Assembly: GCA_022712895.1 (NCBI GenBank)
Contig: JAFLJS010000021.1
Span: 62,001-126,000, forward strand
DNA from: Desulfocapsa sp.
GTDB lineage: Bacteria; Desulfobacterota; Desulfobulbia; Desulfobulbales; Desulfocapsaceae
Direction of reading: 5' to 3'
DNA length: 64,000 bases
The stretch's first letter is position 1, and each line of letters begins with the position of its first letter. A program made the translations under genes and the position numbers. The notes below the pieces were generated by a model. That model was not told where the DNA came from. It made no database searches and saw only the letters and a program-made list of their open reading frames with translations. Positions 28,953 through 37,210 of this stretch are shown here, in pieces.

Positions 28953-29702
28953 ATGAACGAAGACTTTATTTATAAACCGCTGGCTACCGATAAACCTCTG
29001 GAGAAATTTGAGAAGCATAATGCTCTGATAATTTTTGTGACCGAACTCCGAAAAACTGTCAGGGCGTTAGGTATTGCTCTACTACTCGCTTCAATTGGAA
29101 TATTTTTTCTTAGTCCGGAACTGTTGCGCATTGTACAGGGGCACCTGGCAGATCAGCTCTATTTCTTCTCTGTGGCAGGGCCCTTTCTGGCCCATGTGAA
29201 GCTGGCACTTTTTGCAGCAATTTATGTACTTATGCCGTGGCTTATGACTGTTTTGTGGCGAGCGATGGGGAAACCATTCGGTGTGGAAGGGGGCCCGCTG
29301 TTTTTATTTATACTGTTTACCTGCCTGTTATTTTACGCTGGTACTTTGTTTTGCTATTTTGTAACGCTTCCTTTTGGTATAAAATTCTTACTGGGTTTTA
29401 GCTCGGCAGAATTGCAGGCAGTTATTTCCATTGGTCGTTTTGTGAATTTTACAACTCTGTTTATCCTGGCTTTTGGTGTGATCTTCGAGTTGCCCATTTT
29501 TATGGTATTCGTGGCAAAAGTGGGGCTGCTTTCAAGAGGATTTTATGAGCGAAACAGGCGATACGCTGTGCTGCTTATTGCTATCCTTGCCGCTCTGCTT
29601 ACCCCTACTCCTGATGTTGTCAATATGTTGCTTATGGGCGGACCGTTGTATCTTCTCTATGAAGCTGGGATTGTGATTTTACGCATTATGCGGATTAAAT
29701 AG
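28953..29702 (+). CDS. tatC: Sec-independent translocase subunit TatC
   Basis: The TatC subunit binds twin-arginine signal peptides in the inner membrane. The protein has six membrane segments in 249 residues, an N-terminal cytoplasmic part ending HNALIIFVTELRKTVRALG, a conserved FxVAGPFLAHVKLALFAA-type first-loop region (FFSVAGPFLAHVKL), the ITGGRF-like VISIGRFVNFTTLFILAFGVIFELP and LTPTPDVVNMLLMGGPLYLLYE. No tatA or tatB gene lies nearby. A copy of the family 1 repeat starts right at its stop codon. Confidence 0.93.
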   Translation: MNEDFIYKPLATDKPLEKFEKHNALIIFVTELRKTVRALGIALLLASIGIFFLSPELLRIVQGHLADQLYFFSVAGPFLAHVKLALFAAIYVLMPWLMTVLWRAMGKPFGVEGGPLFLFILFTCLLFYAGTLFCYFVTLPFGIKFLLGFSSAELQAVISIGRFVNFTTLFILAFGVIFELPIFMVFVAKVGLLSRGFYERNRRYAVLLIAILAALLTPTPDVVNMLLMGGPLYLLYEAGIVILRIMRIK

Positions 29703-29877
29703 GATAAACTTGTAAAAACCCAGGATTTAGATGGTTAAGTATTTATGCCCTTTGTTCGGGTGAAAAACTTCATATCCGAGGCGCAAATATTTTCTTTCAT
29801 TTCGGCGTACTAAGGTACGTCGTAATGATAGAAAATGTGCAGCAACGAAGGAGATGAAGAGTTTTTACGACGCCATC
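29703..29877. repeat. palindromic intergenic element, family 1, copy 2
   Basis: This 175-bp element begins GATAAACTTGTAAAAACCC and ends GTTTTTACGACGCCATC. The right two thirds match the reverse complement of copy 1, including the core CGGCGTACTAAGGTACGTCG and CAGCAACGAAG. The left third (about 60 bp, with TTAGATGGTTAAGTA) is absent from copy 1 but shared with copy 3. A further GATAAACTCGTAAAAAC follows at 29884-29900. It lies between tatC and the DUF523 gene. Confidence 0.78.
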
Positions 29878-29922
29878 AAATAAGATAAACTCGTAAAAAC
29901 ACCGAAAACAGGATGGGGTTGT

Positions 29923-30345
29923 TCAAAACTCAAGCAGTGTAAAGCCATGCTTGCTTAGCAGGGCAGCAGTCACACCAATGCAGCCGTGTACAGCACATGA
30001 CGGGCTCTTTGATTTTAAGCAGATAGCAGTGACAGTTTGTGATTGGGCAATCTGTAAAACCTGTTTTGCACCCTGCATAAAAAGACTGGTGACGTTGCTT
30101 CCATCTTTAGTGCAAACGGATGCCTCTCCCTGGAGGACTGCAAAACCATCGTCGTTGGTGATGTCGGCTGCAGGGCGTGGAGTTGGTAGACCGCCAAGTT
30201 GTTCCGGACAGATGGGGATATAAGTATGGCCTTTCAGGAAATCAAGGCATGTTGCGTTTGCTTTGATGGTGCTGTCGTAACGGGTACAAAGCCCTACGAG
30301 GCAGGCACTGACCAGATAAAGTGACTTTGATTGTGAATTATCCAT
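29923..30345 (-). CDS. DUF523 family protein
   Basis: The protein starts YLVSACLVGLCTRYD, continues with PICPEQLGGLPTPRPAADI and ends with the SPSCAVHGCIGVTAALL segment; these Cys-rich motifs are the hallmark of DUF523, whose members are often compared with thiol- or sulfur-handling YbbK-like proteins but have no settled function. The ATG at 30345 gives 140 residues, the family length. A longer open frame to 30417 exists but its N-terminus is unlike the family. The start codon shares two bases with the ATG of the divergent FtsB-like gene (CATG), so each gene's leader lies inside the other's coding sequence. Confidence 0.8.
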   Translation of the reverse strand: MDNSQSKSLYLVSACLVGLCTRYDSTIKANATCLDFLKGHTYIPICPEQLGGLPTPRPAADITNDDGFAVLQGEASVCTKDGSNVTSLFMQGAKQVLQIAQSQTVTAICLKSKSPSCAVHGCIGVTAALLSKHGFTLLEF

Positions 30346-30664
30346 GAAACAGAAACCTAAAACATCCCTCTCCGTCTTGCAACGAAAACGGTTGTTTCGT
30401 ATTAGTCTCGGTGTCATGATCGTTGCGTTGCTGTGGCTGTTTTTTGCGCCCGGACGCGGGATATTTCATTTGCATCAACGCAGTAAATATTTGGCAGAGA
30501 TTAAAGCCCAGAACCAGGGCCTGGTGCAGCAAAACAGTGATATTGACCGTGATATAGAACGCTTACAAAGTGATGAAGAATATCTCGAGCAGGTGGCAAG
30601 GGAAGAACATGGAATGCTGAAAGACAACGAAATGGTTTTTGATTTTAATAAGAAGGAAAAGTGA
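30344..30664 (+). CDS. FtsB/DivIC-family septum formation initiator
   Basis: This 106-residue bitopic membrane protein has a short basic cytoplasmic tail, one membrane segment (about residues 20-36, ISLGVMIVALLWLFFAP) and a periplasmic coiled coil (LAEIKAQNQGLVQQNSDIDR and following) ending in EEYLEQVAREEHGMLKDNE, which closely fits FtsB/DivIC. FtsB joins FtsQ and FtsL to activate septal peptidoglycan synthesis. No ribosome site is visible before the ATG, which overlaps the divergent DUF523 start. A hairpin terminator lies downstream. Confidence 0.85.
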   Translation: MKQKPKTSLSVLQRKRLFRISLGVMIVALLWLFFAPGRGIFHLHQRSKYLAEIKAQNQGLVQQNSDIDRDIERLQSDEEYLEQVAREEHGMLKDNEMVFDFNKKEK

Positions 30665-30734
30665 ATCAGCAGCTGGTCTAGCTGCCGGGCAGATGGCTGA
30701 CAGGGCCTTTCCCTGACAGCCTGAAGGCCTGTTG

Positions 30735-30760
30735 AACAACCACCACACGGGTGGTTTGTT
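30735..30760. terminator. bidirectional hairpin between the FtsB-like and zinc-ribbon genes
   Basis: AACCACC (30738-30744) pairs with GGTGGTT (30750-30756) around ACACG, with flanking AACA/TGTT that extends the stem after a one-base bulge. It lies between two convergent genes. The T tract is weak, so it is a moderate call. Confidence 0.5.
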
Positions 30761-30767
30761 ACTATGC

Positions 30768-30977
30768 TCATGAAAATCCGGAGCTGGAAGAACAGCCGGA
30801 GAGTGCGCCGGCTGGAATACTGCTTTTGGCAGGAGAGCTATTGGTTGCAGAGATCATTTTTTTGATGTTTGAGCTGTCGCAGTGTTTGCAAGTCACATTG
30901 TCCATAGCAGATGCTATCATCACCAGACTTTCAAAGTTCTTGTCACAGTTTTCACAGTGAAATTCATAAATTGGCAT
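30768..30977 (-). CDS. FmdB-type zinc-ribbon protein
   Basis: The 69-residue protein begins MPIYEFHCENCDKNFESLV and has a second CxxC (CKHCDSSNIKKM), forming the four-cysteine zinc ribbon of the FmdB/CxxC_CXXC_SSSS family. The C-terminal tail is serine-rich and ends in GCSSSSGFS, as in that family. AGAGGA precedes the ATG. FmdB was first described as a putative regulator, but most members have no proven function. Confidence 0.88.
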   Translation of the reverse strand: MPIYEFHCENCDKNFESLVMIASAMDNVTCKHCDSSNIKKMISATNSSPAKSSIPAGALSGCSSSSGFS

Positions 30978-31101
30978 TGTGTCCTCTTGTTGTGAGTAGT
31001 ATATTGTGAAAGGGTTTGATTAAATTACTCTATACAATTTGTCTTTTGTTCTTTTTTGTCAAGACAGAGTTTGTTACCTAAGCTACTTATAAGCTGAATT
31101 C

Positions 31102-31905
31102 ATGGGAAGAGAAAAACAGATAACGCAGTTGTTACACGATATTCGTGGGATTTTGTCCTACCAGAAGACTTGCTCTGTTGGCGAGTATCCTGGAGATGCT
31201 GGTCTGGATTCTTTTCTGACCAAGTGTAACTGGAAGGTATCTACTCCTCTATTGCCGGCAAACGTGGCACAAGTTGAAAGAGTTTTAGACAAGAATTCTG
31301 CCATTTCGCATCCTGCCCCTATAACAAAGAGTGATCAAAATACGCTTTCGGAAATAGCAGCAGAGGTTGAAATATGTTCCGGTTGTGCTCTGTCAGAACA
31401 GCGTCCTTGCGTTGTCCCGGGAGCAGGGAGTGGTGATAACATTCGTTTACTGATTGTTGGCCACTGGTTGTCAGCAACAGGTAAATCCACAGCCGTTTTT
31501 GGTGCAGAAGAAGATCATATGCTGCAACGCATGCTGAAAGCCATCAATCTCCCCATGGAGAGTGTATTTATCACAAATGTGATCAAGTGTGCTGTCACTC
31601 CTGATGTGCAGCCCCAGGCAAACCATATTGAGGCCTGCTCTTCATATCTTGTACGACAGATTGCAGCCATTGCTCCAGAGTTGATTTGTTCAATGGGAAT
31701 GGTAGCCACCAAAAGTCTACTTCGTCTTCCCCAGTCGCTTTCCCAGTTGCGGGGACGGTTTCATACCTATCAGGGCGTGGATGGTTGTGAGATTCCATTG
31801 CTTCCCACATATCATCCTGGATATTTGTTACAGAATTCTGAAATGAAGAAAGCAACCTGGCAAGATCTGCAGGTTCTTGAAAAACGGATGGTTAGTACCT
31901 TGTAA
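31102..31905 (+). CDS. family 4-type uracil-DNA glycosylase-like protein with altered active site
   Basis: The overall plan is that of an iron-sulfur uracil-DNA glycosylase: CSGCALSEQ (C92, C95), then C163 in NVIKCAV and C179 in HIEACSSYL give the four cluster cysteines; TNVIKC, LICSMGMVATK, the RGRF segment and LLPTYHPGYLL are all in order. The catalytic motif, normally GEAPG, is here GHWLS (residues 120-124), so only the first glycine remains. The N-terminal 80 residues are extra. It may be an inactive paralogue, a DNA-binding scaffold, or act on another base. It is a single gene. Confidence 0.8.
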   Translation: MGREKQITQLLHDIRGILSYQKTCSVGEYPGDAGLDSFLTKCNWKVSTPLLPANVAQVERVLDKNSAISHPAPITKSDQNTLSEIAAEVEICSGCALSEQRPCVVPGAGSGDNIRLLIVGHWLSATGKSTAVFGAEEDHMLQRMLKAINLPMESVFITNVIKCAVTPDVQPQANHIEACSSYLVRQIAAIAPELICSMGMVATKSLLRLPQSLSQLRGRFHTYQGVDGCEIPLLPTYHPGYLLQNSEMKKATWQDLQVLEKRMVSTL

Positions 31906-32010
31906 TTGTTGTTTTTTTCTTTTGAAAAGACTTTGGTGGAAGTGTTTTTGCCAATACCGAGCACTCCTCAAGGGGTACTGTATTGAGAACTGGCTTACCA
32001 AAGATCATCG
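31893..32010. repeat. copy of 3'-end dispersed repeat (family 2)
   Basis: Starting inside the end of the glycosylase-like gene, TTAGTACCTTGTAATTG leads to CACTCCTCAAGGGGTACTG (about 31963-31981) and CTGGCTTACC, which parallel CCCCTCAAGGGGGTACTG and GCCGGCTTAAC in the copy at 12929. The similarity is partial. Confidence 0.35.
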
Positions 32011-32013
32011 GCG

Positions 32014-32394
32014 CTAGTACAGGCCAATAAAACCACGTTGGCCAAGGGTCTTAATAAAACTGGTAACTGCGGTTTCTGCCTCCATGTTACTCACTTTGTA
32101 CTCTTTGGCAAAGGTCGTGATAATCTGACCAACGCTCTTTTCTCCATCGATCAATTTCCAGACAAAGCTTCCCATGGCATCCAGATGCAGTCTTTTTGTC
32201 GGTGTTTCCAGGCTGTTCTTCGTGAATTTTCGGTGTAGTGCCTGAAAAAAACGACTCAAGGGGATGGCGTAAGTGAAAAGGATATCCCCGTTCTCAAGCT
32301 CTACCCAGCTGGTGGTGTCGTTCTGTTTCGGAATGCAGGCCAGAGCTTCTGTTCTATTAAGTGTTCTTTCTTTTTCAGATGGGGAAGATTTCAT
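32014..32394 (-). CDS. PqqD-like peptide-binding domain protein
   Basis: The C-terminal 90 residues match the PqqD winged-helix fold: LHLDAMGSFVWKLIDGEKSV, then an acidic IITTFAKEYKVSNMEAETAV helix and IKTLGQRGFIGLY at the end. PqqD-type domains bind leader peptides and present them to modifying enzymes, although many orphan members exist. The N-terminal 40 residues are unrelated. The gene overlaps the preceding unknown gene by 20 bases and forms the last member of a three-gene operon. No radical SAM enzyme is adjacent; the nearest in the window is 28 kb away. Confidence 0.75.
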   Translation of the reverse strand: MKSSPSEKERTLNRTEALACIPKQNDTTSWVELENGDILFTYAIPLSRFFQALHRKFTKNSLETPTKRLHLDAMGSFVWKLIDGEKSVGQIITTFAKEYKVSNMEAETAVTSFIKTLGQRGFIGLY

Positions 32395-33253
32395 AACTGT
32401 CCAGAATCTCCTCAGTACTGTTGCTTGGGATGGGTTTTTTGTCCAGCAAAAAAAGACCTGTCAGCCGATCACATTCCTGGTGGTGGCGCAAAACCATTTC
32501 ATGAAAGGGTAGTTTTCGTTTAAATCGATCAAGAATTTGTTTGTAAATGGCAGGATGCTTGGAGTGGGACGCCATGTTTTCCGTCTGGGTAATATCTTCT
32601 TGTTTAATCTCAACATCACCGAGTATCATCAGTAAGCGGGCAAGATCGGTGTCTTGTAAACGTTGGGACGCGGGGGCCAGCCTGCAGAGGTGGAGAATAA
32701 GACTTCCATGTGTAAATGATATGCGAGTGAGCCCGGCACCGAAGTTGTAGGTGTCGAGTTTGTATTTTTCGGGTAATAAAAAACGAAAATCTTGTATCGC
32801 CCATATCGTTTTACTCTTTTCTTCTTGGTGACAACAGATGGAGGTGAAGAGAGTTGCAATATCTTTGTGTGTAGGCGGGAGTGCATCGAAAAAATAAAAC
32901 AGAAGCGATGTCCCACATTTTTTACAGCTTAAGAGAGCTGCACGAGAATCCTTTTCTTTCCCAGCAAGGAGCAGGTGGATACTGTACTTTTCAGTTAGTT
33001 GTTGCCAGGATGGGGGGAGTGATTTTGCCGGAAACAAGCCGCTGTCTTTTTGCAGGTTACGCAGAATAGTTTTGGAGGAGCTGGCAATGTTTCCCCGGTT
33101 GGCATGCCAGCGTAGTTCAAGTACCGGTTTGAAGTTATCTTCAAAGAGCAGATGGTGACGCCCCGAGACGATGACATCCCAACTTTGTGGGCATTGCAAA
33201 CGAAGACCATTCCAGCCTGTTTCTTTCCAGGGTGAAGAGTGGGGTGATGTCAC
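32375..33253 (-). CDS. unrecognised soluble protein in the PqqD operon
   Basis: I do not recognise this 292-residue protein. It has no signal peptide or membrane segment. Visible features are an N-terminal WNGLRLQCPQSWDV segment, a CxxC pair in LLSCKKCGTS, several short aromatic-rich strands, and a basic helical C-terminus (DRFKRKLPFHEMVLRHHQEC). The GTG start overlaps the preceding stop as GTGA, and the end overlaps the PqqD-like start by 20 bases, so the three genes are tightly coupled. By context it may work with the PqqD-like protein on a peptide or protein substrate; that is inference. Confidence 0.7.
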   Translation of the reverse strand: MTSPHSSPWKETGWNGLRLQCPQSWDVIVSGRHHLLFEDNFKPVLELRWHANRGNIASSSKTILRNLQKDSGLFPAKSLPPSWQQLTEKYSIHLLLAGKEKDSRAALLSCKKCGTSLLFYFFDALPPTHKDIATLFTSICCHQEEKSKTIWAIQDFRFLLPEKYKLDTYNFGAGLTRISFTHGSLILHLCRLAPASQRLQDTDLARLLMILGDVEIKQEDITQTENMASHSKHPAIYKQILDRFKRKLPFHEMVLRHHQECDRLTGLFLLDKKPIPSNSTEEILDSYEIFPI

Positions 33254-33852
33254 TTGTTTGGCTGGGGAATGAGTAATTTCCAGTCTAACTCTGGTGTTTT
33301 TTTATTCTTCGTATCTTGATTGAGTCCGCTGGTGCACTGTTTGGTAAAACATCTTTGTTCTTTAACGATCTGATCAGGGCAGTACAGCTTCACCATATTC
33401 CCGGTGTTTTCGTTAGGGTTTTTTGTGTTATGCTGCAGTATAAGGTAGATTTTTTCTCCCTTTTCATTGATAAATTTCCACTTCCAGATATGGAGAATCC
33501 CGAACGAATCTCCTTTCCATTCATCCGGTTTGCCATATTTATGCTTATATTTCTTGAGAAGTGTTTTAAAGAAACGCTTACTGGAATCTTTGTATTTGAG
33601 CTTAATTTTTACAATCTCGCCAGGTGAGTCACAGATGCCGTAGGAAATTATTCCTTTGGCAAAACCGTTCCAGTTGTAGACGACAACTTCTTTGAGAAAG
33701 TTTGAATACTCGATGTCTGGGTAATCAGTTACATCGCTGCCAAGGATAAATCCACCCACCTGTGTTGGCATGTCTCGTGCCATCGTCATTCCATTAATAG
33801 GGAACAGGAGGCTGAGAGTTAAGGTGAGTATAGAAAGTACATTTATTTTCAC
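33250..33852 (-). CDS. unrecognised exported protein, first gene of the PqqD operon
   Basis: The first 25 or so residues are a signal peptide (KINVLSILTLTLSLLFPING), so the 200-residue product is exported. The mature part is rich in lysine and aromatic residues (FFKTLLKKYKHKYGKP, GILHIWKWKF) with two cysteines near the C-terminus (EQRCFTKQC) that could form a disulfide. I do not recognise the family. The GTG start at 33852 is supported by CAGGAG eight bases upstream. It is divergent from the ABC exporter gene, with a family 1 repeat between. Confidence 0.7.
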   Translation of the reverse strand: MKINVLSILTLTLSLLFPINGMTMARDMPTQVGGFILGSDVTDYPDIEYSNFLKEVVVYNWNGFAKGIISYGICDSPGEIVKIKLKYKDSSKRFFKTLLKKYKHKYGKPDEWKGDSFGILHIWKWKFINEKGEKIYLILQHNTKNPNENTGNMVKLYCPDQIVKEQRCFTKQCTSGLNQDTKNKKTPELDWKLLIPQPNK

Positions 33853-33916
33853 AAAAAAAACTCCTGAGGTTCAGTGGTAAGTTACAATATTGAAACGCAT
33901 TAAAAGTATACCCTGC

Positions 33917-33997
33917 GATGGCTTAGTAAAAAACTTCATATTTGTCCTCCAAGGACACGTGCCCTGAGCTCGTCAGGAAGAAGGTGGTGACGCCATC
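33917..33997. repeat. family 1 element, short variant with replaced centre
   Basis: The ends match the family (GATGGCTTAGTAAAAAACTT and GTGACGCCATC), and ACTTCATAT follows the left end as in other copies. The middle 45 bases (CTCCAAGGACACGTGCCC and onward) differ completely from the usual core. At 81 bp it is the shortest copy, suggesting that ends can be conserved while the core changes. Confidence 0.55.
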
Positions 33998-34143
33998 AAT
34001 GCTTCATTTCTTTGTAGCATGTCCGGTTAGAGGACGCCAGAGGAAAAGTTCCTGCTATCTCGCCTGAACCCTGTGATAATTTTGGTGGATAATGTATACT
34101 CATTGAAATCCCAATTGCTTATCAACAATAACTCTCGGAAGAC

Positions 34144-36702
34144 ATGGCCAAGATAGTTGCTACCAGCGTCCGTATAACTGACAGATCCCTTTTCTACTGG
34201 ATTCTTAGGGGCCACCATTCTTCACAGTTATTTCTACTCCTTATCGTTGTTGTCAGTTTGTTCTTTAAAGTTTATCCCCTTGAGATGCAAAAACGCATTA
34301 TCAATGAGGCAATTTATTTAAAAGAAATAGAGCTACTGTATCTATACTGTGGCCTGTATATCGGTGCTGTTGTTGTCGCAGGGCTGCTGAAGTACGTCAT
34401 CAATGTTTTGCAGGTCTATGTAGGGCAAAAAATCCTCGTAGAGATGCGGCAGGAACTTTACAACCATGTGTTGCAGCTGCCCCTCCAATTTTACCGAAAG
34501 ATGCAGCCTGGGACTGTAATCTCAGCAATGACTGCCGAGTTAAATGCCATCGGTTTTTTTCTTGGTGGCGCCATTGCCATTCCCATTACCAGCGTTTTGA
34601 CTTTTTTCGTTTTCCTTGGCTTTATGGTGAATCTGAACCCTTTGCTGGCATTCCTCAGTATGGTGATTTACCCCTTTGAGCTTGTTGTTATTCCGTACCT
34701 GCAGAAAAAGTATAACAAACTTAATAAAAAGCGGGTGCGAACCACGCGAAAAATGGCCAATGTTGTGAATGAGTCCATCTCAGGTATTCATGAGATTCAT
34801 GGTAATACCAGCTATGGATTGGAGGAGAAAAAACTCTTCGCCTTTATTCATCAGCTGCATAAATTGATGAAGAAGCTCTTTCTCGTCAAGTATGGAATTA
34901 AATTTGCCAATAACTTTTTCCAGTCATTGGGACCCTTTATTCTGTTTCTCGTGGGTGGTTATATGGCCATTCATGGGCAGTTTACCCTGGGTGCGCTGGT
35001 GGCTTTTCTCTCCGCGTATGAAAAGGTATATGATCCCTGGAAGGAGCTGATAGAGTATTACCAGAGTTATCAGGATGCTCAGATCCGTTACTCTCAGATA
35101 ATGAAAATTTTTGATCTGGATCCTCCTCATCTTTTATTACCAGCACCAGACAGGAAAATACATTCGCTTGCTGGTAATATACAGCTCAGCAATGTGTCTT
35201 ATATTGTGGGGGATGGTGTACGGCTTCTTGAAGATATAACGCTTGAGATAAAGAAAAATGAACAGATTGCTCTTGTGGGATATTCCGGGTCAGGAAAGTC
35301 TACTCTGGCACTGCTTATTGCACAATTATACGATTCGAGTCAGGGAAGTATCAGTATTGATGGCTTTGACATTAATGATCTATGCAAGCGTGATATTGGC
35401 AGCAATGTGGCCATGATTGCTCAGCAACCCTTTATCTTTTCAGGAACAATTTATGATAATTTGCTCTACGGCGTTCGAGCTGTGTCTGATGAATCCACGG
35501 ATGTGAGCAGGCAACAGATTCATGCAGTTATTCGTGATGTTGGACTTGAAGATGATATTCTCCGTTTTGGGTTACAAGCGGTGTTGAGCCCTGACGAATG
35601 TGCACCCTTTCGTGATAAGTTTTTACGCATGCGACAGATTATTCAGACCAGTTTTCAGGATGAATTTGAGAAAGCCATTGAATTTTATGATGTTGAAAAA
35701 TATCTCTACTACTCAAGCATACGGGATAATATAATCTTTGGTGATAGCATGGAGCGGAAGTATACCGTCTCACGCTTGCCGGATAATCCACAGTTTATGC
35801 AATTACTTGCTCAGGAGAAACTTGAGAAACCATTGATAACCCTGGGCTTTGCGATCGCCCAGCAAACCATCAGTCTGCTTGTTGATTTTCAAGACGATGA
35901 GTTCTTCTTTCGAGACAACCCTATGGCGATGAGCGAGTTCACAAAATACCGTGAATTACTTGAACGCTTGAAAGGACCACAGCCGAAAGATAAAGAAGAT
36001 CGTAAGCTCCTGTTGATGCTAGCTCTACGCTATATTCCGGGAAAGCATTCCATTGTTCCCCTACCGTCTGCGCTTGAGAAAAAAGTACTCGCTGCCAGGT
36101 TCAATTTTCAGAAAAATATTGTGCATGTTGATATTGAGCAATGTAAAATGAAAAATATTGGATCGTCCATAGTTCCTATTTTTAATGAGGTCGGGAGCTT
36201 TATCCCTTTTTGTCCCACTGAGTACCTATACACACGAACATTGCGTGAAAATATTCTCTTTGGTGCTGTAAAATCGGAGAGGATCCTCAGTGAAAATCTG
36301 GGTGAGTTTGCCAGTCGGGCTTTTTCCGATGAAAAGCTTCTGGATGAAGTACTGGATATTGGCCTCGATTTTGAGGTTGGTTCAAAAGGTGATCGCCTTT
36401 CCGGTGGTCAAAAACAAAAACTTGCCATTGCCAGAGCTTTCCTGAAAGATGCGCCGATCCTCATTATGGATGAAGCAACGGCCAGTCTAGATAATACTTC
36501 CCAGGCACGAATCCAGGAGTTGTTAGAAACTGATTTTAAGGGCAATAAAACAGTGGTGGCTGTTATCCATCGCCTGGATCTTACCCCGGCTTATGATCGT
36601 ATTGTTGTCTTAAAAGCCGGCCGTATTACTGAGCAGGGAACGTATGATGAACTCATGGAGAAAAAAGGAGATTTCTATGGACTCGCCAAAGCAGAATCCT
36701 GA
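34144..36702 (+). CDS. exporter-type ABC transporter with a large insertion in its ATPase domain
   Basis: Residues 20-310 form an ABC exporter membrane domain of five to six segments; the ATPase domain follows. Walker A is GYSGSGKST (379-387), the Q-loop is AQQPF (426-430), the signature is LSGGQ (752-756) and Walker B ends in D776-E777 (ILIMDEATAS). Q-loop and signature are normally about 80 residues apart; here about 325, so roughly 245 residues are inserted in the helical subdomain. The insert repeats the segment that follows the Q-loop: TIYDNLLYG (435), SIRDNIIFG (525) and TLRENILFG (699). Substrate unknown. The next gene, a cyclic-nucleotide-binding protein, overlaps its 3' end by 26 bases. 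Confidence 0.88.
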   Translation: MAKIVATSVRITDRSLFYWILRGHHSSQLFLLLIVVVSLFFKVYPLEMQKRIINEAIYLKEIELLYLYCGLYIGAVVVAGLLKYVINVLQVYVGQKILVEMRQELYNHVLQLPLQFYRKMQPGTVISAMTAELNAIGFFLGGAIAIPITSVLTFFVFLGFMVNLNPLLAFLSMVIYPFELVVIPYLQKKYNKLNKKRVRTTRKMANVVNESISGIHEIHGNTSYGLEEKKLFAFIHQLHKLMKKLFLVKYGIKFANNFFQSLGPFILFLVGGYMAIHGQFTLGALVAFLSAYEKVYDPWKELIEYYQSYQDAQIRYSQIMKIFDLDPPHLLLPAPDRKIHSLAGNIQLSNVSYIVGDGVRLLEDITLEIKKNEQIALVGYSGSGKSTLALLIAQLYDSSQGSISIDGFDINDLCKRDIGSNVAMIAQQPFIFSGTIYDNLLYGVRAVSDESTDVSRQQIHAVIRDVGLEDDILRFGLQAVLSPDECAPFRDKFLRMRQIIQTSFQDEFEKAIEFYDVEKYLYYSSIRDNIIFGDSMERKYTVSRLPDNPQFMQLLAQEKLEKPLITLGFAIAQQTISLLVDFQDDEFFFRDNPMAMSEFTKYRELLERLKGPQPKDKEDRKLLLMLALRYIPGKHSIVPLPSALEKKVLAARFNFQKNIVHVDIEQCKMKNIGSSIVPIFNEVGSFIPFCPTEYLYTRTLRENILFGAVKSERILSENLGEFASRAFSDEKLLDEVLDIGLDFEVGSKGDRLSGGQKQKLAIARAFLKDAPILIMDEATASLDNTSQARIQELLETDFKGNKTVVAVIHRLDLTPAYDRIVVLKAGRITEQGTYDELMEKKGDFYGLAKAES

Positions 36703-37210
36703 GTCGGATCAAGTTGAAGAGTTAGTTGATGTTCAGGAATTTCTGAAAAGGTGGTATGTCTTTTCTGGTGCTCCTGGAGGTGTTTCAAAACTGTTCGCCT
36801 ATTTGGCCAAGCGGGAAACGTACACCAAGGGGCAAGTAATTCTTGAGGAAGGGAATCTTTGTGACCGGTGTTTTATTATTGTGTCCGGGGAGGTAGATAT
36901 TCATCGACACTATAAGGGGCGCCGTTCTCACCTGCAATTGCTGAGAAATGATTCACTAAATTATTTTGGTGAATTGGCATTGTTGGCCGAGTTTAACTGG
37001 TTTTTCTCCGCACGTGCCTGGACAGATGTGACACTGCTTTCAATCAGTCGTGAAGCTTTTGGCAAGGTGATGGAGCGGCATCCGGAATCCTACCAGAATA
37101 TGGTGAAAAAAATCATAGACCTGCACATTCGACGTTTTGCTGATCAGTCGGAATATCTGCTGGCAAACATTTCCCCTGATGCGTGGAGGGAAGATCCGCC
37201 AGAGAAGTAA
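36677..37210 (+). CDS. cyclic-nucleotide-binding domain protein coupled to the ABC transporter
   Basis: A single Crp-type cyclic-nucleotide-binding domain (about residues 40-150) is visible: QVILEEGNLCDRCFIIVSGE and YFGELALLAEFNWFFSARAW, the latter covering the phosphate-binding cassette, then TLLSISREAFGKVM. There is no helix-turn-helix after it, so it is probably not a transcription factor. The ATG at 36677 has AAGGAG exactly six bases upstream and lies 26 bases inside the ABC gene, which indicates translational coupling. It may gate or regulate the transporter. Whether it binds cAMP or c-di-GMP or has lost binding cannot be told. Confidence 0.85.
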   Translation: MDSPKQNPESDQVEELVDVQEFLKRWYVFSGAPGGVSKLFAYLAKRETYTKGQVILEEGNLCDRCFIIVSGEVDIHRHYKGRRSHLQLLRNDSLNYFGELALLAEFNWFFSARAWTDVTLLSISREAFGKVMERHPESYQNMVKKIIDLHIRRFADQSEYLLANISPDAWREDPPEK

